NCBI RefSeq assembly: GCF_031143425.1
Contig: NC_090450.1
Coordinates: 219,677,442 to 219,741,441 of the forward strand
DNA: 64,000 nucleotides
Direction of reading: 5' to 3'
DNA from: Pleurodeles waltl
Lineage: Eukaryota > Chordata > Amphibia > Caudata > Salamandridae
Of this stretch, positions 43,581 to 56,600 are shown piece after piece (position 1 is the stretch's first letter; the number at the start of each line of letters is the position of its first letter). Below the pieces are notes generated by a model. That model had not been told where the DNA came from. It saw only the letters and a program-made list of their open reading frames with translations, and did no database searches. The position numbers and the translations under genes were made by a program.

Positions 43581-45738
43581 GAACAAACATGTGGCAACAG
43601 CAACCACAGACAGAGACCCCGGCCCAGCAAGGGCTGGGGTTACAACCATGGCAGAGAGGGCTAACTATTTGGGGAAGCAATGCCTACACACAAATGCAGA
43701 ACCCAAATGTGCAGTAAATTAAAACCCCCATAACAAAGCATCCATTTTACACACACCTCAAAATTCACTGTACCAAAACTCAAAAGAAGGGCCAATGAGA
43801 TCATTTTAGGGATTCAAGCCTTTACTTGCGGGAAGCTCAGGGCTGCTGTATGTGTTTTGTCAAACGGGTGTCCTCACTAGGTGCAGCGATTCGGGGTGCC
43901 TGGGGGAGCCTAGGTCCCACTTTACTGTTGATCCACAAGGTTGAAGGGCGGCTCCCCCACTAGTGCTTAAAAACAGGCACTCCGGTCCCCACACCAACAA
44001 GTCAGTTGGGACAGGTTCCAATAATCAAGTCGGAAGGTCCTCATTCGTGGGTACCCAGCCCAGAACCAAAATTCCTCCACGGTGTACATTCCCAACAGAT
44101 ACTCCAGAAAGCTAGCATCCTCCAGCCAAATGGAGGCCCCTTTTTATTTCCAAAATGAAGCTGCCTTCCAGTTTCAGGAGCCAGGTCTCCATACACCTAG
44201 GATAGCGAAGACCCCATAACTTCTACGGTGCACACAATAAATCCAACAAATTGTGAAGCACTGCATGATGTAGAGTCAGTAGAGGGGGAACCAGAAGAGC
44301 CAACTGTTCCAGTCCATTGCCATTGTTTGGGCAATAGTCAACGAGTTTTTGGCTTTGCACCAGACTCTCCATACAGCAATAGTTTGCCACCTCCTTTCCC
44401 TCAAAGATTTAAGCCCGGCCACAGACGGGAGTCATAGGTCCAAGTATCCGAGGATGATGAGCTCCAAGGGAAAGCGGGATGCTCGGTAAAAGGGAGTCTG
44501 AAGAAATCAATTGCAGCTCTGAGCAGAATAGAATGCAGACATATACACACTGCTGTATCAGACCTAGCAATCAGCCAACACACAAGATCTTACACACACT
44601 GCCTGGAGGAAGCAATAATGCCAATCTCAGACATTGCATTATTAGAAACACTTGGGGGCTGTAGAACAACTCTCCAACCTCCTCCGGTTATCAACACTTG
44701 AGACAACATATCATGTGTAGATCTAGGGAAACGCTCAAAGACCAACAAAAAGAAGCCCAAAGCTAGCCCGAAAGAAGTCTCTAGAAAAAGGGCGTAGTCA
44801 AGACACCTGGCACCACTAGGGAGGGTCATGTTGCATGCCACGTGCCAGGACTAGAGAGGTATAGATCTCACTTCAGGGCATGCTGAGATTGCCTAACACC
44901 GTTCGGTTGCAACACACCTCCCCTTTACACATCTCCCCACGTACATTGAAAGACACTGCCGGCACCTATGGCACCCCCATGCACACACTAAGATACTGGA
45001 ACATTGGTGATTCCCACAGAGCACTAGTTAATAACAAAAATTACCCACATATTCATGAGATCACCCTGTAAAATGTTCTTTTCTGCATTAAACCTAGTCA
45101 GGAGCAGAGAGGGGAGAGGCCCAAAAACCCATAAAATGAATACATCCATGAACAATTACCCTTTTTTTCCAAATTAGATACCCCGAGTAGGGCCAACTTC
45201 CAGGGCCTTGATAAAATTGTGAGAAGCACAGGAACCCCTAAGAAATGCTTGGCTGCAACAAGTCCAAGGATGCAATGTTTTTTTAAATGACAAACCAAAC
45301 CTGGCTCTTATTCAACAGATCTGAAATCAAGCCTCCAAATGCACCACCTTTACAGCGGACCTTCACTTTTTCAATGGCCTCATCACTACTCCAAACAGGA
45401 TCAAGAACTGCGAACTGCACTTTTAATGTTTTTGAACTGAAAAAAAACTAAGAAACCCCCAATCACCAGAGGACTACAGACATCTCCCCTGGATTCATCT
45501 CAAGGTCTGCTTTATAAGTTATGTATTGTTCCACATTTGTATAACCACGGTTTACTGTGGGTGTTGCAGCACCCATTCATTGCCAAAGAAATGCCTAATC
45601 AAATGGAGTCCATCAAGAAATTGCCACAGCGCTTGCATAGGGGCATCTCCCATGTCACCTTGCATTTACACCCCACCCAACATTATCATTCCACTCTCAC
45701 TATACAGTGTCTTCCTACAAAACACACGGTATAAGCAC
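43581..45738. other. No gene recognised; copy 2 of 30841-32994
   Basis: Duplicate of the unannotated stretch in copy 1, with small indels such as an extra TTTGT near 43858. Frames differ between copies, which argues against coding function. Confidence 0.5.
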
Positions 45739-45741
45739 TAA

Positions 45742-45896
45742 GGCCCGTATTTATACTTTTTTTAGCGCCGCATTTGCGCCGCTTTTTGACGCAAAACGGC
45801 GCAAACCTACAAAATGCAATGGCATTTTGCAAGTTTGCGCCGTTTTTGCGTCAAAAAACGACGCAAATGCGGCACAAAAAAGTATAAATACGGGCC
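45742..45896. mobile_element. 155 bp MITE, copy 2 only, TAA duplication
   Basis: It starts GGCCCGTATTTATACTTT and its right end, reverse-complemented, reads the same, continuing through GCCGCATTTGCG. Almost the whole element folds back on itself. It is flanked by TAA at 45739-45741 and 45897-45899. Copy 1 has the uninterrupted site CACTAAGGGTGG near 32992-33003. The TAA duplication and GGCCC terminus fit the Harbinger class. Confidence 0.92.
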
Positions 45897-46696
45897 TAAG
45901 GGTGGACAAAGAATTCTGCTCTGCTGGAGGAGTTTGGAGGGTTCGCCCCACTCTTCATGGAGTGTGGAGTTCTGTAATATTTAGCAAAGCCGCACAGAGC
46001 AGAGTTTTTTCTCTTTGGCGGCTCAACAACGTTAAGTTGGCGAGAACGTGTGAGAGAAATCTGTAAGTCATTAAGTTGACCAGCACGAGCGAGTTTTCTG
46101 AATGAGGGTAGTCACTGCAGGCCGCTACCACTCTCATTGAGAAAGCTAGTACTTCCGTTGAGGAAGCTGCCGCTCGAGTAGAAAATCTACTTGACTAGCA
46201 GAAAGATGTTCGCCCCCTCTGGTGCTCCACGTGATGCTGTTTGTGCTGACTTTACGGCATGGGAGAAACTCCTGGCGCTGAAATTAAGCGCAAACAGCGC
46301 GACTCACCCAAACTCCGCCGCTCATGGAACCCCACGTAGCACAAAGGAGTTTTTTCAGCACTTCGTGAAATTCCACATAGCTGAACTCTATGAACTCCAC
46401 CCAGGCCTGACCAGCACATGACCACTTAGGGTTCCAAGACTTCATCTGGGTCATGTTACATATGTTCACTGATACCGCATGCAGTAGGCGCAGATAGGCT
46501 CTACATTTCCAAGAGGTAGTCCCTGAAAAAAGCAAAATGCCTTCTCCACCTATTCCAATGTAGCATTAGGGTCAAGATACAACTCAACAGAGTAGAACCC
46601 AAGGGGCAGTAGTAAACCTGACTTGCTACAAGACCAATCCCACAGCACTGTACTTTTTTTCACAGTGCCTAGTTTAGTCGATCTGAGCGAGCGTAG

Positions 46697-48069
46697 ATGC
46701 GCAGATTAGGCACCATAGGGGAGGATAATGTTAGGCCACAAGACTTTCCAGAAAAGAGACTCTTAGAGGCAGCAAACCCACCAAACGAACGCACAAACAC
46801 GTCCACTCCCACTTCCATCTGTGGTCCCAGGGTGGCCCTTAGTGTATCTGGGACTGTCTATTTTAATAACAAATTGACTCCAAACATGAATTTCCAGTGT
46901 AGGGCCATCCACCTTGATGATAGGAAGGGAAATGAGTCCCGTAGGGAAGGGATGAAAAACACAATAAATACACGTCAGGAAATCTGTGATACTGAAGTGG
47001 ATAGATATATGTAGATAGAAGGGAAGGGGCAACCCCTAATTGTATGGAAACTAACACTGTATTCCTTGTGTTTCAGAGTTAAAGGAACAATTCCACCGGG
47101 AACAAATGAAAACTGTGGCACAATCCTGTACATTCCTGACATGCAATGGGCCACCACCAAACCTCAATTTAATGGAAATGTGGAGAGTTTGCCTACACTC
47201 AGCTTGTCCCAGATGGTGTGGCCTCTGCTCTCTCATCACCATAGACACCTGACCCTGGTCATTTCCAGCGAAGGTCTGTCAGAGTTGTACCAACACACAC
47301 TAAAGAAGAAGATGTCTCTGTTGTATCAGGCTTGAGAAAAAAAAAACTGCTGATTATTTTTGCTGGGCTCAGTACAAGGACATTCCATAAAAATTCAGAC
47401 TGTTCTCTGATGCATAAATATCAGTGGGAGGGTCCATCCCCTTCTTCACCATGCAGACAAAAGCAAACCCCCACTGGTTATAAATAACCAGATGGGAAAT
47501 GCTCAAAATACTGAACAACATTAAGCTCTGCTTTAATTTGATCAAGGAAGAACTGAGCCATCTGCCTCATGATGAATGTTGGACTTAATGACTGAAATGA
47601 AAGGAGGGCTGCTTACTATGATCGGTGCCTCCCGCTGCACATTCCTACCAGGCAATAACATCGACAGTGGAAATCTGACTCTTAACATCCAAGCATTGTA
47701 CCATTCACAAAGAGACATGCATGAGTAGGGAGGTGCCAATGATCAGGAGTGGTTCACAAACTGGTTCTCCTGGCTCCCACAGTGGCTGACCAGTCTGTGC
47801 ACATTACAGTTGTCCATTTTCATACAGTGATTGTTTTTATGTGGTTTCCTGAAAGTGGGGGTTTCTTCAAATTGGGTAGAATGCAAGTAAATAGAGAAGT
47901 TATAATAGCTGAAGAACACCAAATCCCCATTAAGGGGACGGTCATGAAGAATGAGTTAGATTGTGTACTTGAAAATTCAACTAGAGGGGGGAATGTTACT
48001 TTTAGAAAAGTCAATATCGATGTGCACCATGATATGTTCACATATGAAAAAGAAATCGCATCACTATAA
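46697..48069 (+). other. Unrecognised open stretches, copy 2
   Basis: Duplicate of 33796-35244. The last frame stops at 48069, 25 residues earlier than in copy 1. Function unknown. Confidence 0.3.
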
Positions 48070-48559
48070 TCAAATTCACCGGTCATGAACTCTCCATCAT
48101 CCCCTGACTCAGAAATACGTGGTCAGGCAGGCTCTGAGACCTGAGGTTACTGATTGACAGGACAGCATGTAGCCAGTGGACAAACGCATGAACAGGAAAC
48201 TCAGATCAATCCCAAAGAAAGGAGCAGAAACACCACAATGGTCCCAGGTCATTGGCCCCAATAAAGCACTTATGGCTGGAATGGGGCTCGCATTCCCCAA
48301 AACACCATATTGTCAGACGCCACATAAAGCTAGGTACACTCAGCCAATCAGTACACAGCAAACACAGTAACATGCAGGGATTGCGCGCCCCTCAGGCTTG
48401 ACACATTACTGACTGGCCCTCATTGTGACCACGCAAGGTGGAGGCCCATCTTCATTGATCATCAGGGCCATTATTTACAACTCCAAGAAAACAACGCACA
48501 TTCTTTACTTAAAAAGGAATGCTATATTTGTTTTATGGTGCCCAGAGAAATGTATAAAC

Positions 48560-48564
48560 CACAG
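48560..48564. repeat. Target site duplication CACAG (left of element D)
   Basis: CACAG precedes the LTR and recurs at 59855-59859. Copy 1 has a single CACAG at 35660-35664. Confidence 0.95.
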
Positions 48565-51558
48565 TGCAGGAAAGTACCATCTTGCCTCGCATGTTACCCC
48601 CATTTTTCACTGTATATATGTTTTTTTAGTTGTATGTGTCACTGGGACCCTGCCAGCCAGGGCCCCAGTGCTCAATAGTGTGCCCTGAATGTGTTACCTG
48701 TGTTATGACTAACTGTCTCACTGAGGCTCTGCTATCCAGAACCTCAGTGGTTATGCTCTCTCATTTCTTTCCAAATTGTCACTAACAGGCTAGTGACCAA
48801 TTTCACCAATTTACATTGGCACACTGGAACACCCTTATAATTCCCTAGTATATGGTAATGAGGTACCCAGGGTATTGGGTAGAGGAGATCCCTATGGGCT
48901 GCAGCATTTCTTTTGCCACCTATAGGGAGCTCTGACAATTCTTACACAGGCCTGCCACTGCAGCCTGAGTGAAATAACGTCCACGTTATTTCACAGCCAT
49001 TTACCACTGCACTTAAGTAACTTATAAGTCACCTATATGTCTAACCTTTACCTGGTAAAGGTTGGGTGCTAAGTTCCTTAGTGTGTGGGCACCCTGGAAC
49101 TAGCCAAGGTGCCCCCACATGGTTCAGGGCAAATTCCCCGGACTTTGTGAGTGCGGGGACACCATTACACGCGTGCACTACACATAGGTCACTACCTATG
49201 TGTAGCTTCACAATGGTAACTCCGAATATGGCCATGTAACATGTCTATGATCATGGAATTGCCCCCTCTATGCCATCCTGGCATTGTTGGTACAATCCCA
49301 TGATCCCACGGGTCTCTAGCACAGACCCGGGTACTGCCAAACTGCCTTTTCAGGGGTTTCACTGCAGCTGCTGCTGCTGCCAACCCCTCAGACAGGTTTC
49401 TGCCCTCCTGGGGTCCAGCCAGGCTTGGCCTAGGAAGGCAGAACAAAGGACTTCCTCAGAGAGAGGGTGTTACACCCTCTCCCTTTGGAAAAAGGTGTTA
49501 AGGCAGGGGAGGAGTAGCCTCCCCCAGCCTCTGGAAATGCTTTCATGTGCACAGATGGTGCCCATTTCTGCATAAGCCAGTCTACACCGGTTCAGGGACC
49601 CCTCAGCCCTGCTCTGGCGCGCAACTGGACAAAGGAAAGGGGAGTGACCACTCCCCTGACCTGCACCTCCCCTGGGAGGTGCCCAGAGCTCCTCCAGTGT
49701 GCTCCAGACCTCTGCCATCTTGGAAACAGAGGTGCTGCTGGCACACTGGACTGCTCTGAGTGGCCAGGGCCAGAAGGTGACGTCAGAGACTCCTTCTGAT
49801 AGGCTCCTTCAGGTGTTGCTAGCCTATCCTCTCTCCCAAGTAGCCAAACCCTCTTTTCTGGCTATTTAGGGTCTCTGCTTTGGGGAATTCCTTAGATAAC
49901 GAATGCAAGAGCTCATCACAGTTCCTCTGCATCTCTCTCTTCACCTTCTGCCAAGGAATCGACTGCTGACCGTGCTGGAAGCCTGCAAAACTGCAACAAA
50001 GTAGCAAAGACGACTACTGCAACATTGTAGCGCTGATCCTGCCGCCTTCTCGACTGTTTTCCTGGTGGTGCATGCTGTGGGGGTATTCTGCCTCCTCTCT
50101 GCACTAGAAGCTCCGAAGAAATCTCCCGTGGGTCGACGGAATCTTCCCCCTGCAACCGCAGGCACCAAAGAACTGCATCACCGGTCCTCTGGGTCTCCTC
50201 TCAGCATGACGAGCGAGGTCTCTTGAATCCAGCAACTCTGTCCAAGTGACTCCCACAGTCCAGTGACTCTTCAGTCCTAGTTTGGTGGAGGTAAGTCCTT
50301 GCCTCCCCACGCCAGACTGCATTGCTGGGAACCGCGTGTTTTGCAGCTACTCCGGCTCCTGTGCACTCCACGAAGATTTCCATAGTGCACAGCCAAACCT
50401 GGGTCCACGGCACTCTAACCTGCATTGCACGACCTCCTGAGTTGTCCTCCGGCGGCGTGGAACTCTCTTGTGCAACTTTGGGTGAGCACCGTTTCACTCC
50501 ACATTGTAGTGCCTGTTCTGGCACTTCTGCGGGTGCTGCCTGCTTCTGAGATGGCTCCTTTTCTTGCTGGACGCTCCCTCTGTCCCCTCACGCAATTGGT
50601 GACATCCTGGTCCCTCCTGGGCCACAGCAGCATCCAAAAACCCTAACCACAAGCTTTGCAGCTAGCAAAGCTTGTTTGTGGTTTTTCTGCAGGAAAACAC
50701 TTCTGCACGACTCTTCATGACGTGCGACATCCATCCTCCAAAGGGGAAGTTTCTAGCCCTTGTCGTTCTTGCAGAATCCTCAGCTTCTACTGTCCAGTGG
50801 CAGCTCCTTTGCACCCACAGCTGGCATTTCCTGGGCATCTGCCCACTCTCGACTTGATCGTGACTTTTGGACTTGGTCCCCTTGTTCCACAGGTACTCTC
50901 GTCTGGAAATCCATCGTTGTTGCATTGCTGGTTTTGGTCTTTCCTGCAGAATTCCCCTATCACGACTTCTGTGCTCTTTGGGGAACCTCAGTGCACTTTG
51001 CACTCACTTTTCAGGGTCTTGGGGTGGGCTATTTTTCTAACCCTCACTGTTTTCTTACAGTCCCAGCGACCCTCTACAAGGTCACATAGGTTTGGGGTCC
51101 ATTCGTGGTTCGCATTTCACTTCTAGAGTATATGGTTTGTGTTGCCCCATCCCTATGTGCCCCCATTGCATTCTATTGTGACTATACATTGTTTGCAATG
51201 TTTTCTATTGCTTTTACTGCATATTTTGGTATTGTGTACATATATCTTGTGTATATTTGCTATCCTCATACTGAGGGTACTAACTGAGATACTTTTGGCA
51301 TATTGTCATAAAAATAAAGTACCTTTATTTTTAGTATATCTGTGTATTGTGTTTTCTTATGATATTGTGCAAGTGACACTAGTGGTACTGTAGGAGCTTC
51401 ACTCGTCTCCTAGTTCAGCCTAAGCTGCTCTGCTAAGCTACCATTTTCTATCAGCCTAAGCTGCTAGACACCCCTATACATTAATAAGGGATACCTGGGC
51501 CTGGTGCAAGGTGTAAGTACCCCTTGGTACTCACTACAAGCCAGTCCAGCCTCTTACA
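48565..51558 (+). mobile_element. Element D 5' LTR
   Basis: TGCAGGAAAG (one transition from TGTAGG) to CTCTTACA, 2,994 bp. Contains the U3 hairpins; the covarying stem-loop is at 49178-49205. The TATA-like GGCTATTTAGGG is near 49859, the donor-like GT at 50291, the acceptor-like TACAG ends at 51060, and the poly(A) hairpin is near 51308-51333. Confidence 0.93.
49178..49205. repeat. Covarying stem-loop in LTR U3 (element D)
   Basis: CTACACATAGGT, loop CACT, ACCTATGTGTAG: 12 perfect pairs. Element C has CTATACATATGT, CACT, ACATATGTATAG (17576-17603), also 12 perfect pairs. Two positions differ between the subfamilies and each is matched by a compensating change on the opposite arm. Confidence 0.85.
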
Positions 51559-51559
51559 T

Positions 51560-51579
51560 TGGTTGTGCAGTGGCGGGAT
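51560..51579 (+). other. Primer-binding site of element D
   Basis: TGGTTGTGCAGTGGCGGGAT, two bases after the LTR end. It is like that of element C, with two substitutions. Confidence 0.6.
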
Positions 51580-51831
51580 AAGTACTTTGCAACTACTTAC
51601 CACTTTTGTCATTGTACTTTTCATAAGAGAAAAATATACAAAACAAGTTCAGTGTATGTACACCTAACCAAAAAGTTTTGCTTTTCTTCTCTCACTTCTT
51701 TACTAAAGTGCTGAAAAGTACCTCTAAACTTCCAAAAAGTTCTTAAAAAGTTTAAAAGGTTTTTTTCTGTCCTTTCAAAAGTTCTGAAAAACTTTTTTCT
51801 CACCTTTTTTGTCCCTTAAACACTTTCTATA

Positions 51832-53674
51832 ATGTCTGGCACAGGCCAAACTGTTGATTTGTCCAAGACTGCTTATGATCACCTTAGCTGGAAAGGAGCA
51901 AGGAGTCTCTGCATAGAAAGAGGTTTAAGTGTAGGGAAGAATCCCTCTAGAGAACTGTTGGTTAATCTGCTTGTTGAACAGGATAAGGCCAGAGGTGGCA
52001 CTTCTGTTGAGAAATTAGCTGATGGTTCCCAATCTGACCCTGGGGCACCCCTAACAAAAGATTTAGAAGGGAAACTTCCTAGCCTGCCCATTAGCAGACA
52101 ACCTAGTATAGCTGGTACTGATGCAGAGTCACATCACAGTAATAGTGTTGTATCACATCACAGTAAGAGTATTCCTTCTCATCATAGTAGAAGTGCTGTT
52201 TCTGTTAGCCAGGCTGTTAGGGTGCCATCTGTTAGGGCCAGGTCTCCTTCTGTTCATTCTCAGCATACTTCTGTTTCTAGACATGCCTCTCCCACCCACC
52301 CTAATGACAGAATGTTAGAAAGGGAGCTCAATAGATTGAGAGTGGAACACACCAGACTGAAGCTCAAGAACCAACAGCTGGATTTAGATAGGCAGTCCTT
52401 AGAAGTGGAAAGGGAAAGACAGAAATTGGAGTGTGAACCCCATGGTGGCAGCAACAGTATTCCCCATAGTCATCCTTCAAAAGAGCATGATTCTAGGAAT
52501 CTGCATAAGATAGTTCCCCCTTATAAGGAGGGGGATGACATTAACAAGTGGTTTGCTGCACTTGAGAGGGCCTGTGTTGTACAGGATGTCCCTCAAAGGT
52601 AGTGGGCTGCTATCCTATGGCTATCATTTAGTGGAAAGGGTAGGGATAGGCTCCTTACTGTGAAAGAAAGTGAAGCCAATGATTTCAAAGTTCTTAAGAA
52701 TGCACTGCTAGATGGTTATGGCTTAACCACTGAACAGTACAGGATGAAGTTCAGAGAAACCAAAAAGGAGTCTTCACAAGACTGGGTAGACTTTGTTGAC
52801 CATTCAGTGAAGGCCTTTGAGGGGTGGTTACATGGCAGTAAAGTTACTGATTATGAAAGCCCGTATAACTTAATCTTGAGAGAACATATTCTTAATAATT
52901 GTGTGTCTGATTTGTTGCACCAGTACCTGGTGGACTCTGATTTGACCTCTCCCCAAGAATTGGGGAAGAAGGCAGACAAATGGGTCAGAACAAGGGTGAA
53001 CAGAAAGGTTCATACGGGGGGTGACAAAGATGGCAAGAAGAAGGATGGTAAGTCTTCTGACAAGGGTGGGGACAAATCTAAAAATGAGTCTTCATCAGGC
53101 CCACAAAAACACTCTGGTGGGGGTGGTGGGCCCAAATCCTCTTCAAATCAAAACAAAGAAAAGAAACCATGGTGCTATTTATATAAAATAAAAGGCTATT
53201 GGACAACAGATCCCAGTTGTCCAAAGAAAAGCACCAAGCCTCCTACCACTACAACCCCTGCTGCTACACCTAGTGTCCCTACTAATAGCAGTGGTGGTGG
53301 GAGCAAACCTACTAATAGCCAATCCAAGGGAGAAGCTGGGCTCACTTTTGGTAACTTAGTTGGGGTTGGTCTAATTAGGGAGACCACAGAGGCTGTGTTA
53401 GTCTCTGAGGGGGCTATTGATTTAGCCACCTTGGTTACTTGTCCCCTTAACATGGATAAGTACAAGCAACTACCCCTAATAAATGGTGTTGAGGTTCAGG
53501 CCTACAGGGACACAGGTGCTAGTGTTACAATGGTAATAGAGAAACTGGTCCACCCTGAACAACACCTACTTGGTCACCAGTACCAAGTAACCGATGCTCA
53601 TAACAACACTCTTAGCCACCCCATGGCTGTTGTGAATCTCAACTGGGGGGGGGGTTACTGGTCCAAAGAAAGTT
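51832..53674 (+). pseudogene. gag: Gag-protease of element D
   Basis: ATG at 51832 (MSGTGQTVDLSK). Residues about 15-45 are SAP-like (LCIERGLSVGKNPSRELL). A Ser/His-rich linker follows (about 100-155). The coiled coil begins at MLERELNRLRVEH. The capsid has EGDDINKWFAALERA and, after a single in-frame TAG at 52600-52602 (CAG in the other copies), a SCAN-like part (YRMKFRETKKE, WLHGSKVTDYE, LLHQYLVDSDLTSP). The zinc knuckle is degraded: WCYLYKIKGYW lacks the second Cys and the His. AYRDTGASVTMV is the protease active site. At the G10 run (53645-53654) the frame must move by one base to reach the rest of the protease. Confidence 0.9.
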
Positions 53675-56600
53675 GTGGTTGCCTCAGATTTACCTGTAGA
53701 CTATCTATTAGGAAATGATTTAGAGACATCAGCTTGGGCAGAACTGGAGTTGGAGGCTCATGCAGCAATGCTGGGCATTCCAGGGCATATTTTTGCTTTA
53801 ACCAGGGCTCAGGCCAAAAAGCAAAAAGGACAGGGTGACTTGGATCCTGGAAGAATGGATCAAGTGCTCCCTAAATCTAGGGCTAGTAGAAGTAAATCAC
53901 TACCTACTATCCCTCCCTCTACAGTGGATTCTACTTCTGAGGAAGAAGAATTTCCACCCTGTGCAGAACCTACACCAGAAGAGCTGGAAGCAGACACTGC
54001 TGAGCTTTTGGGTGAAGGGGGGCCTGCCAGGGAGGAGCTGAGTGTGGCACAGCATACCTGTCCCACACTAGAGGGTCTAAGGCAGCAAGCTGTCAAACAA
54101 GCAAATGGGGATGTCAGTGACTCTCACAGAGTTTACTGGGAGGACAACCTCTTGTACACTGAAGCAAGGGATCCAAAACCTGGAGCTGCCAGGAGATTGG
54201 TGATTCCTCAGGAGTACAGAAAGTTCCTCCTAACTCTAGCCCACGACATTCCCCTAGCTGGACATTTGGGGCAAATTAAAACTTGGGACAGGCTTGTTCC
54301 CTTGTTTCATTGGCCTAGAATGTCAGAGGACACAAAGGAATTTTGTAAGTCCTGTGAAACCTGTCAAGCCAGTGGCAAGACAGGTGGCACTCCAAAGGCA
54401 CCCCTTATTCCACTGCCTGTGGTTGGGGTTCCCTTTGAAAGGGTAGGGGTTGACATAGTTGGCCCTCTTGACCCTCCTACTGCTTCAGGCAATAGGTTTA
54501 TCTTGGTGGTATTGGACCATTCCACCAGATATCCTGAAGCAATTCCTCTAAGGACCACTACAGCTCCTGCAGTGGCAAAGGCCCTCCTGGGAATCTTTTC
54601 CAGGGTGGGCTTCCCAAAAGAGGTGGTATCAGACAGAGGAAGCAATTTCATGTCTGCTTACTTAAAGGTCATGTGGAAGGAATGTGGCGTGACATACAAG
54701 TTCACCACACCCTATCAACCACAAACAAATGGACTGGTGGAGAGATTTAACAAAACTCTCAAAGGCATGATTATGGGACTCCCTGAAAAACTCCACAGGA
54801 GATGGGATATCCTGTTACCTTGCCTCCTTTTTGCTTACAGGGAGGTACCCCAAAAAGGAGTGGGCTTCAGCCCCTTTGAACGCCTATTTGGACACCCTGT
54901 GAGAGGTCCTCTAACACTTGTTAAGGAGGGTTGGGAACAACCTTTAAAAGCTCCAAAGCAAGACATAGTGGACTATGTACTTGGCCTCAGATCTAGGATG
55001 GCTGAGTACATGAAAAAGGCCAGTAAATACCTTCAGGCCAGCCAAGAGCTCCAAAAACAATGGCATGACCAGAAGGCTGTTTTGGTTCAGTACCAACCAG
55101 GGCAGAAAGTGTCGGTCTTGGAGCCTGTGGCCCCAAGAGCACTCCAAGAAAAATGGAGTGGACCCCACATAATTGTTGAAAAGAAGGGTGAAGTCACCTA
55201 CTTAGTTGACTTAGGCACTGCCAGGAGTCCCCTTAGGGTGCTCCATGTCAATCGCCTGAAACCCTACTGTGACAGGGCTGATCTCACCCTGCTCATGGCA
55301 ACTGATGAGGGACAGGAAGAAGAGAGTGACCCTCTCCCTGATCTCTTCTCTTCCACAGAACAAGATGCTCTAGTGGAAGGTGTAGTTTTGGCAGATTGTC
55401 TTACTGCTGAGCAGAAAGACCACTGCATAAATCTCCTGGGTCAGTTTTCTGAACTCTTCTCTACTGTGCCAGGCACTACTTCTTGGTGTGAGCACACTAT
55501 AGATACTGGAGACAGCTTGCCTGTCAAAAGTAAGATCTATAGGCAGCCTGACCATGTCAGAGACTGCATAAAGCAAGAGGTGCAGAAAATGCTTGAACTG
55601 GGAGTGGTTGAGCACTCTGAAAGTCCATGGGCTTCTCCTGTGGTACTTGTACCAAAACCTCATTCCAAGGATGGAAAGAAGGAAACGCGGTTTTGTGTTG
55701 ACTACAGAGGTCTCAACCAGGTAACCAAAACTGATGCTCACCCTATACCCAGGGCAGATGAGCTCATAGATACACTGGCATCTGCCAAGTATCTAAGCAC
55801 TTTTGATTTGACTGCAGGGTATTGGCAGATCAAATTATCAGAAGATGCAAAAGCAAAAACTGCATATTCAACCTTTGGAGGCCATTACCAATTCACAGTA
55901 ATGCCTTTTGGATTGAAAAATGCACCTGCCACTTTTCAAAGGTTGGTGAATACAGTCCTACAAGGGCTGGAAGCTTTTAGTGCAGCATATCTAGATGATA
56001 TAGCTGTCTTTAGCTCCAGTTGGGACGATCACCTGGTCCACCTATGGAACGTTTTGGAGGCCCTGCAAAAGGCAGGCCTCACTATCAAGGCTTCAAAGTG
56101 CCAGATGCAGGGGAAGGTGGTTTATCTGGGACACCTGGTTGGTGGAGAACAGATTGCACCACTTCAGGGGAAAATCCAAACTATTATAGATTGGGTTCCC
56201 CCTACTACTCAGACTCAGGTGAGAGCCTTTATAGACCTCACTGGGTACTATAGGAGGTTCATAAAGAACTATGGCTCCATTGCAGCCCCTCTTAATGACC
56301 TCACATCAAAGAAAATGCCTAAGAAGGTATTATGGACAGCAAACTGTCAGAAAGCTTTTGAGGAGCTGAAGCAGGCCATGTGCTCTGCACCTGTCCTGAA
56401 AAGCCCCTGTTACTCCGAGAAATTCATTGTCCAAACTGATGCATCTGAATTAGGGGTAGGGGCAGTCTTATCACAACTGAATTCTGAGGGCCAGGATCAA
56501 CCTGTTGCTTTTATCAGCAGGAGGATGACCCCTAGAGAAAAGCGTTGGTCTGCCATAGAGAGGGAGGCCTTTGCTGTGGACTGGGCACAGAAGTTGAGGC

